Source: Fidelibacterota bacterium
GTDB taxonomy: Bacteria > Fidelibacterota > UBA8477 > JABMPR01
DNA length: 42,942 nt
Direction: 5' to 3'
Assembly: GCA_021736185.1 (NCBI GenBank)
Contig: JAIPGJ010000010.1
Location: forward strand, 1 to 42,942
Below, one piece after another: positions 26,034-34,357 of this stretch. Under the pieces are notes generated by a model. It did not search any database. It had not been told where the DNA came from and saw only the letters and a program-made list of their open reading frames with translations. The number at the start of each line of letters is the position of its first letter. Position 1 is the stretch's first letter. A program made the position numbers and the translations under genes.

Positions 26034-27731
26034 TTGCTTTTCCTGCTCAGAACGCTCATCCTCCTGACCATACCCCTGAGTATGTTGGCAGAAGAACTAT
26101 CCTGGGATTTCAGTCTTAAATCAAATCTGGGCCGAGGCGAACAAGTGGGCAATGATTACAATTATTTTGAAAACTTCATTAGTGGCTCTGTTGAGTTTGG
26201 ACAGTGGTATCTGGATCTAGCTATAGAGTCCAGTCAGCCACCAGAGTACGGCTTTGAGTATCAGGGAATAGATCGATTTTTTCTGAGCTATATCGGAAAC
26301 TCCCATTCATTGGAGCTCGGGGATATATCAGCTGTATTTGGTCGAGGTTTGGCTTTGAATCTGGATGAGAATCAAGCCATCGATTTTGACAATGAAATCA
26401 AAGGCATAAGATATTCGTCTGTTTTCATGGACAATCATGAATTTGATATACTGGCCGGGTTTAAAAAGGAGTATCGTTTTTATTCCCCGAGTTCAGAGCT
26501 TCGGGAGCCAGATGGCATGGCCGCCTATGAATTGGCTGGTGCTGAAGCAACTATCAATAGTGAAAATGGTAAATGGTCTATGATTCCCTACGTCGTTGTG
26601 AGTCACATGCAGTCTGATTTTGTTTGGCAGGAACTGGATATAGATGGGGGTGTTATCATTACAGATACGGTCACTCAAAACATGAATGCCATTCAAAGTG
26701 GGTGGGGCCAATCTATCTATGGGGAGAACTGGGATTTATATCTTGAATATAATAACACCTGGAAAGCTTTTGACTATCCAGTGCTTACCCAAAGCATCCA
26801 AGGTCTTGAAAATGGTCAAAGTCTGATTAATGATGCTCCTGAATATCGTGGGAACGGACAAGCCTTCAATTTGCAGCTTAACTGGTTCCCAGAATGGTTC
26901 ACCAGCCTTATTGAGTATAAACGCTATTTAAATGGCCCAGAAACAACCTCCCAGAAACGCAATCCACTGCTTCTGGCTACCAAGCCACTGCCCTGGCAAA
27001 TGGGTCCGACTGGAATCAGAGAGCATGATATCAGTCTCCTGGGCAATGTTACTCATCCAATCGATTACGGAGATGAATTGGGATGGAATCTGGAATTGCG
27101 GAAAACACTGTCCGATACCTGGTCAGTTGTGATTAATGGGGCGCGAACTTCGCAATCAGCAGCGCAGGGGGCACCAGGGATTCTTCCCACACAGGATCTG
27201 GATAGAAATCCCTGGCAGGAGTATTACGCAGAATTTGAATATTCTGGTTCAAACTTTTATCAAAGAATGTTGATTGCATATACAAAGTCGGTACTCAGCG
27301 GACAATCATCCGCAGAAGTGATGGAGCATGTTACCCTGGTTCCAGCATATTTATCCTGGCATCCCAATGAGAATCTGGTGCTTTCCACAGTTGTGGAATT
27401 ACAGACTTCAAAAGTGTATGGAGAGTTGTACGCAGGGGAAGTATTGGAAGGTCATAGTTTTCAGAGTGGTCACTTCATCGCCAGTGCCGACTACAGTCAC
27501 AATTATTCCGCTGCCATCATCTGGGACACCAGCAATGATCCAAACCTGATCTCGGGTGATGAGAGAACCCAACACTGGGTCAGTGGGGAAGTTTCGGTCA
27601 AACCCATGACTGGATTTTGGCTCCGCGCATCCTATGGCAAAGAAAAGGGCGGTGTCCGCTGTACCGGTGGCGTGTGTCGTGTAATAAATCCTTTTGAAGG
27701 CTTTCGATTGGCACTGGAGTGGCGACTATGA
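26034..27731 (+). CDS. outer-membrane beta-barrel protein (DUF6029-like)
   Basis: A 565-residue exported barrel. The signal is LFLLRTLILLTIPLSMLAEE, followed by alternating strands throughout (SLELGDISAVFGRGLALNLDENQ, then HWVSGEVSVKPMTGFWLRASYG) and an end of FRLALEWRL. Length and the early GDISAVFGRGLALNL strand resemble DUF6029-type proteins of Bacteroidota. A Cys pair CTGGVC sits 20 residues from the end, probably in an extracellular or periplasmic turn. The start is a TTG at 26034, 10 bases after the TlpA stop. Its stop overlaps the Omp28-like ATG, so the two products may form an outer-membrane unit. Confidence 0.72.
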   Translation: MLFLLRTLILLTIPLSMLAEELSWDFSLKSNLGRGEQVGNDYNYFENFISGSVEFGQWYLDLAIESSQPPEYGFEYQGIDRFFLSYIGNSHSLELGDISAVFGRGLALNLDENQAIDFDNEIKGIRYSSVFMDNHEFDILAGFKKEYRFYSPSSELREPDGMAAYELAGAEATINSENGKWSMIPYVVVSHMQSDFVWQELDIDGGVIITDTVTQNMNAIQSGWGQSIYGENWDLYLEYNNTWKAFDYPVLTQSIQGLENGQSLINDAPEYRGNGQAFNLQLNWFPEWFTSLIEYKRYLNGPETTSQKRNPLLLATKPLPWQMGPTGIREHDISLLGNVTHPIDYGDELGWNLELRKTLSDTWSVVINGARTSQSAAQGAPGILPTQDLDRNPWQEYYAEFEYSGSNFYQRMLIAYTKSVLSGQSSAEVMEHVTLVPAYLSWHPNENLVLSTVVELQTSKVYGELYAGEVLEGHSFQSGHFIASADYSHNYSAAIIWDTSNDPNLISGDERTQHWVSGEVSVKPMTGFWLRASYGKEKGGVRCTGGVCRVINPFEGFRLALEWRL

Positions 27732-28990
27732 GAAGCTTGCTCGCAATCTCACTCCTGTTTATCTGGTCCTGTGAGTGGCGACCGGATGAGATTCAGATTG
27801 ATTCCACAGCGACTATAGAGAATATTAATGTCGTTATTGGTGATACGATTTCCCTTCACATTGAAGGCAGTAATTTTTCCCTTATTCAGGGGTTGGACAA
27901 TGCCATTGCGGAAGTGAACGACGTCGTAAATGTGGAGCAGGGCAGAGAGCTCGAGATCATCGGATTAAATCCTGGTGCGCTCAAATTATTCTTCAAATAC
28001 ACCAGCCCAACTGCCTCCGATTCTGAGCCTGTAACTGCTTCGTACTTAATACATCTTGGTGTTACCGAATCAATACCCTTATCCGTTAATGTCGGAGAAC
28101 AGCTTCAGCTTGATATTTCTACCTATTTATCATTAGAACAGCTCGTTCAACTTGATACAATCGCCATTATTGTTGCCCAGGAGATTCCTGGTGGGGAAAT
28201 AAGCATTGAAGAGCTAGCTGACTCAACAACGGGGATACTTATCTATGGTCTGAAGCCAGGATATTCCGGTCTTCAAATTTTATGTCTGGATTCCAATAAT
28301 AATCAAATTGCTGCATTTACCTTTATGGTTGAGATATCCATCCATAAAGTGGTACTAGCCGAATTGTTCACCAATACAGGTTGCGTTAATTGTCCACAAG
28401 CGAATGAATATTTAGACCGTATTTCGGCAGAATTTGGCAACGACTTCGCTCTGGTCAGATATCATGTTAACTGGACCGACCCTTTTGACCCCATGAATCT
28501 TTATAATCCAGGTGAAGTTGAATCCAGAAGAGCCTATTATAATATCTTTGCCGCTCCTGGTCTGGTGCTTGATGGCACGCTAGTCACCACCCTTGATGAA
28601 GATGATTGGTCTGGACGGGTAAGTAATGCAACCCTGCAAATACCGCAGGTGTACATCTCAGCAGTGGATATTGTGGAGAGCATCGACAGTCTTCATCTCC
28701 AAGTCGATGTAAATTCTTTTGGCACCTTGCTCGCTGACCTGACCGTCTGGTCCCTGGTGTTTGAAGACAGTATTGAATATGCTGGCTCCAACGGAGAGAC
28801 GCTTCACATGAACGTCATGCGAGATATGGCATTCAGTTCAATTGGTGAGTTAAACACCCTGAATACCATCCGACACAGTTTGAAAAAACCCGATGATTAT
28901 GGAGTTGCTGGTCCAATGAATTTGATGGTTTTTATCCAATCCGAGGATGATAAATCCATCCTCCAGACTCGTAAGCAGAAATTATATTAA
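27728..28990 (+). CDS. Omp28-like lipoprotein with thioredoxin-fold domain
   Basis: A 420-residue lipoprotein beginning at ATG 27728 (ATGA overlap), with lipobox IWSC (Cys15). The first 200 residues look like two beta-sandwich modules. The rest is Omp28-like: VVLAELFTNTGCVNCPQANEYLD with Cys219/Cys222, then RYHVNWTDPFDPMNLYNPGEVESR and YNIFAAPGLVLDGT. In Omp28 proteins this is a thioredoxin-type CxxC site of unknown substrate on the outer membrane. The coupling to a barrel gene and the TlpA gene two genes upstream imply a shared extracytoplasmic thiol pathway (inference). Confidence 0.82.
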   Translation: MRSLLAISLLFIWSCEWRPDEIQIDSTATIENINVVIGDTISLHIEGSNFSLIQGLDNAIAEVNDVVNVEQGRELEIIGLNPGALKLFFKYTSPTASDSEPVTASYLIHLGVTESIPLSVNVGEQLQLDISTYLSLEQLVQLDTIAIIVAQEIPGGEISIEELADSTTGILIYGLKPGYSGLQILCLDSNNNQIAAFTFMVEISIHKVVLAELFTNTGCVNCPQANEYLDRISAEFGNDFALVRYHVNWTDPFDPMNLYNPGEVESRRAYYNIFAAPGLVLDGTLVTTLDEDDWSGRVSNATLQIPQVYISAVDIVESIDSLHLQVDVNSFGTLLADLTVWSLVFEDSIEYAGSNGETLHMNVMRDMAFSSIGELNTLNTIRHSLKKPDDYGVAGPMNLMVFIQSEDDKSILQTRKQKLY

Positions 28991-28998
28991 GCATTCCC

Positions 28999-29442
28999 AT
29001 GGCCGAGCTTCATCCCTTTTTTGTCCATTTCCCCATCGCCATACTGGTGGTGGCGGCACTGTTTGACCTATATGGTGTGATAAAAAATATTCAGCAGCAT
29101 ACCTGGACCGCCTACGCTTTACAATTAATGGCTGGTGTGTCGGCAATATTTGCGGCAATAACTGGCCATCGTGCCGAGTCCTTAATTGTCCGTCAGGAAG
29201 CCCTCCTCCAGGGGGTCACGGAGACCTTTAACCGACACATTTCGTTGGGTAATGCCATGGTTTGGATCATTGTCATCGCAGCCGTAGGACGGACATTTGC
29301 TGTTCTGGAAAAAAAAGAGTGGGCACTCAGGGGTTGGAGATTTCCTTTGCTTAGTCTTGGATTAGCAGTTCTGATCCTCATCACTGGGTTGTTGGGTGGC
29401 CAGTTAAGTCATGAAATATTGAGCTATTTTAAAGCAAATTAG
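28999..29442 (+). CDS. DUF2231 membrane protein
   Basis: A 147-residue integral membrane protein with four hydrophobic segments (about 10-30, 38-55, 82-102 and 113-137). HPFFVHFPIAILVVAALFDL at the start is the DUF2231 signature, with conserved histidines at residues 5 and 10 and further His55 (TGHRAE) and His80 (NRHISLGNA). Conserved histidines in helices suggest haem or metal binding, unproven for the family. It ends the sulfur/envelope run and faces the cytochrome c peroxidase across a bidirectional terminator. Confidence 0.88.
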   Translation: MAELHPFFVHFPIAILVVAALFDLYGVIKNIQQHTWTAYALQLMAGVSAIFAAITGHRAESLIVRQEALLQGVTETFNRHISLGNAMVWIIVIAAVGRTFAVLEKKEWALRGWRFPLLSLGLAVLILITGLLGGQLSHEILSYFKAN

Positions 29443-29475
29443 CTTTTCCAAAGGCCCTTTTTAATCGGGTGAAAT

Positions 29476-29505
29476 AAAAAACGAGGAACATGTCCTCGCT
29501 TTTTA
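29476..29505. terminator. bidirectional terminator
   Basis: The stem CGAGGA/TCCTCG (29482-29487 with 29493-29498) has six A residues before it and a T run after it, so it can terminate both the DUF2231 transcript and the convergent peroxidase transcript. Confidence 0.85.
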
Positions 29506-29528
29506 TAAAATCCGGTTTGATTCTTACA

Positions 29529-30533
29529 TTAACTTTCGATAAATCGTTTCCCATTCATCGTCTTTAAAAACGCCGCGATCTTTGACGCCTCTTCATCAGA
29601 TATTTGCTGCATGAGTTGCATATCACCCATCATTTTGATCGTTTCCTCAAGAGTTTCTACACCACCATCATGGAAGTAGGGGGCGGTGAGCCCGATGTTT
29701 TTCAGCGAAGGAACCTTAAACATGAATTTATCCTGCTCCATGCCCGTAACCCCGAAGCGACCTTCGTCTTTAAGATTCTTATATGGTTTTATTAGACCAT
29801 TCTTCTGGTACATATTTGCACCCAGCATAGAGCCCATATGACAGGTTATGCATGCTTTGCCCATGAAGAGGTCAAGCCCCTCCACCTCTGTTTTTGTGAT
29901 TGCCTTGAGATCACCCTTTAAGAATGCATCAAAGCGGTCGTGAGTTATTAGCGTCCGTTCAAAAGCGGCCATGGCTTCGGTGATATTCTCGAAGTTGATG
30001 CTGTTTTCACCGAAAGCCTCAACGAATAATGAATCATACTCAGGGAGTGCTTTGATCTTTGCAACGGCAGTTGCAGAATCTGGTATGGCCATTTCAGCCG
30101 GGTTAAGAACTGGACCACCAGCCTGTTCATTCAGGTCTGCTGCGCGACCATCCCAGAATTGAACAAAATGAAACCCCGCATTGAATACAGTCGGGGAGTT
30201 CCTTGGTCCCGGAATTCCATTGGTCCCCTCTGAAGTGGGCTTGTTATCTACACCTGCCTTGGCAAGATCATGACAGGTGTTGCAGGACATGTCACCCGTA
30301 TTGGATAGCGCCGTTTCAAAATAGAGCTTTTCCCCAAGCTTGACCCGCGCTGGTGTATCATTTTCCGATCCCGGCATTTTATCAGGGATGACTGCAAACA
30401 TTGGTTTTGCTTTGCTCAGAACTTCTTCTTGATAGCTCATATCTTCTAAGGGCTGTTTATCAGCCTTGCCACCACACTGGATCAACCCGATGATCATCAT
30501 ACTCATGATAATCAGAACCACACCCTTTTGCAT
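29529..30533 (-). CDS. di-haem cytochrome c peroxidase (MauG/CcpA family) lipoprotein
   Basis: A 334-residue lipoprotein (LIQC, Cys20) with two c-type haem motifs: CNTCH (84-88) and CITCH (228-232). Family landmarks are NSPTVFNAGFHFVQFWDGRA, AMAAFERTL, GMEQDKFMFKVPSLKN and APYFHDGG. Such enzymes reduce hydrogen peroxide to water in the periplasm using electrons from small cytochromes. A GAGGGGA ribosome site precedes the ATG. It is divergent from the tetR gene and convergent with DUF2231, so it is transcribed alone. MauG-like oxidative modification activity cannot be excluded. Confidence 0.93.
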   Translation of the reverse strand: MQKGVVLIIMSMMIIGLIQCGGKADKQPLEDMSYQEEVLSKAKPMFAVIPDKMPGSENDTPARVKLGEKLYFETALSNTGDMSCNTCHDLAKAGVDNKPTSEGTNGIPGPRNSPTVFNAGFHFVQFWDGRAADLNEQAGGPVLNPAEMAIPDSATAVAKIKALPEYDSLFVEAFGENSINFENITEAMAAFERTLITHDRFDAFLKGDLKAITKTEVEGLDLFMGKACITCHMGSMLGANMYQKNGLIKPYKNLKDEGRFGVTGMEQDKFMFKVPSLKNIGLTAPYFHDGGVETLEETIKMMGDMQLMQQISDEEASKIAAFLKTMNGKRFIES

Positions 30534-30772
30534 AACGTTTCCCCTCGGTTTATAAGTGTTAAAAATTAAAAACTGTCGAACAGCAATAATATATATTTCT
30601 TGTTTGCTTATGCATCCTCAAAAATAAGAGATTTAAAAATTCAGGATTGAGCATGGTTGTTATGATGAATTTGAGGGTGGTTAATAAAGCCTGCTTGCAG
30701 AAAGTTTGTAAAGGTCTATATTACATACCGACCAGTCGGTATGTAATAATTGAAATATCTTTAGGGCCACAT
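30534..30772. promoter_or_regulatory. divergent promoter region, peroxidase and tetR
   Basis: The 239 bases between the divergent genes carry the regulators of both. For tetR, TTGCAG (30695-30700) and TATATT (30717-30722) with a 16-base spacer make a plausible promoter whose -10 box overlaps the palindromic operator. The peroxidase side is AT-rich, without a clear consensus. No other palindrome was found. Confidence 0.5.
30719..30748. promoter_or_regulatory. TetR-family operator palindrome
   Basis: Two perfect 14-base arms (TATTACATACCGAC and its reverse complement) flank a two-base CA centre, 24 bases before the tetR ATG and overlapping its predicted -10 box. The core ACCGAC..GTCGGT is typical of TetR/AcrR-family operators. 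Binding here would repress tetR and, by read-through, the fad genes. Confidence 0.85.
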
Positions 30773-31378
30773 ATGACAGAGAGAAGACCCAGTTCAGAAC
30801 GTCGGATTGAAATATTGGAAGCAGCCCTGACAATATTTGTTGAAAAGGGGTATTCTGATGCTAGAATGGATGATATTGTCCATGCCATCGGGCTGAGCAA
30901 AGGTGCTCTGTATCACCATTTCCATGGCAAGCGTGATTTGTTCATTGCCCTTATAGAGCATTGGATGGATCAGTTTTCACCCATCGAGCGTGGTGGGAAA
31001 ATGCGGGCGAAACCTTCACGGGAAATCATTCAACATATAGCCAAGTTCACTGCAAAGCTGTTCCAGCGCAATCCCAACTGGTTTCTGGTGGAGCCTGAAA
31101 TCTGGGCTTTTGCTAATCGTGACAAAGAAATACGGGAGTTGGCTGGCCAGCTGTATGCAAGAGTTCTCGGTGAATTTGAAGCGCTCATTAAGCGTGGCAA
31201 AAAGTTTGGTGAATTCAGAGATGTGAATGAGCGAATGATTGCCATGTCTATCATGACCTCCTTACACGGAATGATATGGTTTGCTCTGTTCAAACCCAGT
31301 GACTTTTCCCTCGAAGAATATGTAGACCTGAATATGGAACTCATTCTGGATGGTATCGCCGTCCAGGATATAAAATAA
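30773..31378 (+). CDS. TetR/AcrR family transcriptional regulator
   Basis: A 201-residue repressor-type protein. The N-terminal helix-turn-helix spans about residues 10-56 (RRIEILEAALTIFVEKGYSDARMDDIVHAIGLSKGALYHHF), followed by a helical ligand-binding domain. I start at the ATG 30773 with AGGG upstream. The track start would include the operator. A 30-base palindrome lies just before it, and fadE begins 29 bases after its stop. The obvious reading is a fatty-acid-degradation repressor responding to acyl-CoA, functionally like Bacillus FadR. The ligand is inferred from context only. Confidence 0.92.
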   Translation: MTERRPSSERRIEILEAALTIFVEKGYSDARMDDIVHAIGLSKGALYHHFHGKRDLFIALIEHWMDQFSPIERGGKMRAKPSREIIQHIAKFTAKLFQRNPNWFLVEPEIWAFANRDKEIRELAGQLYARVLGEFEALIKRGKKFGEFRDVNERMIAMSIMTSLHGMIWFALFKPSDFSLEEYVDLNMELILDGIAVQDIK

Positions 31379-31407
31379 AAAATTGGATTCAAAATAAGGA
31401 GAATGAG

Positions 31408-33180
31408 ATGAATAAGGGTGGCGCATTTCTAACCACACCCTTTGGCGTTGATGAAATCTTCACCAGAGAAAAATGGAGTGATGATCAAAAGGAGTTTTTT
31501 GAAGCGATTCAAAGTTTCGGTAGGGAAGCTGTTGCCCCCCGAAGCGATGACATAGAAAAACTTGACGAAGAACTCACTCGAGACTTCATGAAGCAAATGG
31601 GCGAAATGGGTACGCTCGGACTAGACGTTCCTGAACAATATGGGGGTATGGGGCTTGATAAAACAGCTGCGGCACTCGCATTGGAAGCTATGGGCGTTGG
31701 TGAGAGTTCCTCATTAATGGTAACTGTCACGGATCATACCGGCATTGGATTACTGCCAATTCTATGGTATGGAAATGACGAGCAGCGAACAAAATATATA
31801 CCCAAAATGATGAGTGGTGAATGGATGAGCTCATATGCTCTCACTGAACCCGGTGCCGGGTCTGATGCTCTCAACGGTACTGCTTCAGCAAAACTCAATA
31901 AGGAAGGTACTCATTATATCCTCAATGGCGTGAAGCAGTTTATTACCAATGGAGGCTGGGCAGACATCGGTGTCGTCTTTGCTAAAATTGATGGTGACAA
32001 GATGACTGCCTTTATCCTGGATCAGGAAACTACAGGATGGGAGCGTGGACCCGAAGAGCACAAACTGGGTATCAAAGGTTCTTCAACCACAACTTTTGTC
32101 CTTAATGATTGTATGGTTCCTGTGGAAAATGTGTTGGGGGGCGTTAATAATGGGGCTGCTGTTGCTTTTAATGTGCTCTACATCGGTCGCCTGAAACTGG
32201 GCGCTGTGACCATGGGTGGAGCCAAGCATGTTATTGAAACAGCTATGAAATACGCCAAGGAGCGTAAACAGTTTGCCCAGCCTTTGACCGCATTTGGCAT
32301 GATGCAGCGCAAGTTTGCCGATATGGTGATTCGTTGTTACGAAGCTGATACCATTACGTATCAGTCAACGGGGTCTATTGATGCCGCAGTAGAACGCTAT
32401 GAAACAGACGATCCGGAATATTATAACCATCTCTATTCAGTCATTGAAGACCATGCTATTGAAAACAGCACCAATAAAATATTCTCATCTGAAGCACTGT
32501 GGATTAACGCTGATGATGGTGTGCAGATATTTGGTGGCTATGGATTCTCTGAAGAATATCCATTGGCTCGACTCCTTCGCGATGAAAGAGTCAACCGCAT
32601 CTTCGAAGGTACCAATGAGATAAACAAGCTGATCATTTCCGGGATCGCCATGAAAAAAGCCATCCTGGAAGAACTGCCCATTCGTGAACAACTCCTTGAA
32701 ATGGGAGATGGATGGATGCCAGCAGTTGATATTCCTGTAGATCATCCAAGAGCCCAAGAAATCAAAGCTGTTGAATTGGGTCGAGGAATCGTGCTCAAAA
32801 CCCTCCATGAACTGATCCTGAAATATGGACAGGATTTCAAAAACACTCAATTTGAAATTGAAGCCTTTGCCAATATGGTGATCGCACAACAGGTCATTTT
32901 CAGCGTGCTGAGAAGATATTTGCAGCTCGATGAGAGTTACTCAAGACGGGATGTGGTCTGCTCTATTTTGAAAGTTTCAGTCCTGAGAAATCTTGAAGTG
33001 ATTGTTTCACATGCCAAAAAAATCTTACGACATATTCTCTCTGAAGAAGAGCGGGTTGTCAAGCTGGGCAAACTGGATCAAGCACTTACAGAACTAGATT
33101 ATCATGCAGATGTTATTGCAGAACAAAAAGTAGTTTTCCAGCTTCTGCTAAAGCGCGGTTCATACCCGTTGAATGATTAA
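31408..33180 (+). CDS. fadE: acyl-CoA dehydrogenase, long FadE/VLCAD-type
   Basis: A 590-residue FAD flavoenzyme catalysing the first step of beta-oxidation (acyl-CoA to trans-2-enoyl-CoA). Segments include YALTEPGAGSDA (143-154) for FAD and substrate binding, QFITNGGWADIG, KERKQFAQPLTAFGMMQ, GGYGFSEEYPLARLLRD and catalytic Glu400 in RIFEGTNEINK. About 180 C-terminal residues follow the classical domain, as in very-long-chain enzymes and Bacillus FadE (594 residues). AAGGAGAA precedes the ATG. It is the first enzyme gene of the operon. No electron-transfer flavoprotein genes are in the window. Confidence 0.93.
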   Translation: MNKGGAFLTTPFGVDEIFTREKWSDDQKEFFEAIQSFGREAVAPRSDDIEKLDEELTRDFMKQMGEMGTLGLDVPEQYGGMGLDKTAAALALEAMGVGESSSLMVTVTDHTGIGLLPILWYGNDEQRTKYIPKMMSGEWMSSYALTEPGAGSDALNGTASAKLNKEGTHYILNGVKQFITNGGWADIGVVFAKIDGDKMTAFILDQETTGWERGPEEHKLGIKGSSTTTFVLNDCMVPVENVLGGVNNGAAVAFNVLYIGRLKLGAVTMGGAKHVIETAMKYAKERKQFAQPLTAFGMMQRKFADMVIRCYEADTITYQSTGSIDAAVERYETDDPEYYNHLYSVIEDHAIENSTNKIFSSEALWINADDGVQIFGGYGFSEEYPLARLLRDERVNRIFEGTNEINKLIISGIAMKKAILEELPIREQLLEMGDGWMPAVDIPVDHPRAQEIKAVELGRGIVLKTLHELILKYGQDFKNTQFEIEAFANMVIAQQVIFSVLRRYLQLDESYSRRDVVCSILKVSVLRNLEVIVSHAKKILRHILSEEERVVKLGKLDQALTELDYHADVIAEQKVVFQLLLKRGSYPLND

Positions 33181-33221
33181 CCCTGAGCGATGAGAATATT
33201 TAGGAATGAGGAGAATTTAAG

Positions 33222-34355
33222 ATGAGTGAAAGATATAGCGTAATCGTAGATGCAGTTCGGAGTCCCATCGGTATTAAGAATGGTGAAATGATTGGCATGC
33301 GGCCAGATGATATTGCAGCGCAGGTTGTGAAAGCCCTGCTGGCCAGAAATCCTGCTGTCAAACCGGAGGCTGTAGAAGATTTGGTCCTGGGTTGTGCTTT
33401 TCCTGAAGGGAATCAGGGGATGCTCATGGGCCGAGGGGTAGCCCTGCTGGCAGGCTTACCGATTACCACAACCGGCAGCACTGTTAATCGTTTTTGTGGC
33501 TCATCCATGGATGCGCTTCATCAACTGAGTTCAGCGATTCTGGCTGGGGACAAAGAGATCGGAATTGCTGCTGGTGTTGAAGATATGTTTGGCGTTCCCA
33601 TGGGTGGTTATAACCCGGATTTTAATCCTGTCCTGTATGAAATGGATTATTACATGGGAATGGGTGAAACCGCTGAAAACCTGGCTAAGGAACTGAATAT
33701 CAGTAGAGAAGACCAGGAAGCCTTTGCCATTGCCTCTCACAAAAAAGCACTGGCTGCTCAAGCTGCCGGGAGATTCGATAATGAACTGGTTCCTATTGAA
33801 ATCGAAGGCATCACTGTCGCCAAAGATGAGGGTCCCAGAGAACCTGATGTTGCCAAAATCAAATCACTTTCACCTGCATTTTTAGCGGATGGTAGTATTA
33901 CTGCCGCTACCTCCAGTCCCATTAGTGTGGGAGCTGCAGCGGTTCTGGTCATGAGCAATACCAAAGCTGAAGAGTTGGGTCTCAAAGTCAGGGCAAAAAT
34001 CATTTCACGCGCCGTAGCCGGAGTCGATCCGACCCTTATGGGCTCAGGACCGCTTCCTGCAACTGAAAAAGCCTTGAAGCATGTTGGGATGACTCTGGAT
34101 CAGATGGATACTATTGAGTTAAATGAGGCTTTCGGAGCCCAATCTCTTTATGTCATACGTAAGGGAAATTGGCCAGTGGAAAAGATCAATCTAAATGGTG
34201 GAGCCATTGCACTTGGACATCCCCTGGGTTGCTCAGGAGCCAGAATTATAACCACATTAATTAATGTGATGGAACAGAACGATACTAAATACGGTCTGGC
34301 AACCATGTGTATTGGGACAGGACAAGGTATCGCAACAATTCTCGAGAGGATTTAA
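33222..34355 (+). CDS. fadA: acetyl-CoA acyltransferase (3-ketoacyl-CoA thiolase)
   Basis: A 377-residue thiolase that cleaves 3-ketoacyl-CoA to acetyl-CoA and a shortened acyl-CoA. The nucleophile is Cys92 in [13 protein letters not shown], the FadA-type signature rather than the NRxCSSG of biosynthetic thiolases. His333 lies in [17 protein letters not shown] and Cys363 in [17 protein letters not shown] matches the NEAF motif. AGGAG lies upstream. It ends just before the FadN start, and the two normally act in sequence. Confidence 0.96.
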   Translation: MSERYSVIVDAVRSPIGIKNGEMIGMRPDDIAAQVVKALLARNPAVKPEAVEDLVLGCAFPEGNQGMLMGRGVALLAGLPITTTGSTVNRFCGSSMDALHQLSSAILAGDKEIGIAAGVEDMFGVPMGGYNPDFNPVLYEMDYYMGMGETAENLAKELNISREDQEAFAIASHKKALAAQAAGRFDNELVPIEIEGITVAKDEGPREPDVAKIKSLSPAFLADGSITAATSSPISVGAAAVLVMSNTKAEELGLKVRAKIISRAVAGVDPTLMGSGPLPATEKALKHVGMTLDQMDTIELNEAFGAQSLYVIRKGNWPVEKINLNGGAIALGHPLGCSGARIITTLINVMEQNDTKYGLATMCIGTGQGIATILERI

Positions 34356-34357
34356 TC

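Noticed and set aside
29604-30162. Plus-strand ORFs within the cytochrome c peroxidase gene
   Set aside because: Both haem motifs and all family landmarks lie on the minus strand, so these are shadows.
30647-30772. N-terminal extension of the TetR ORF in the track
   Set aside because: It would translate across the promoter and the palindromic operator, and the family N-terminus begins at the ATG 30773.
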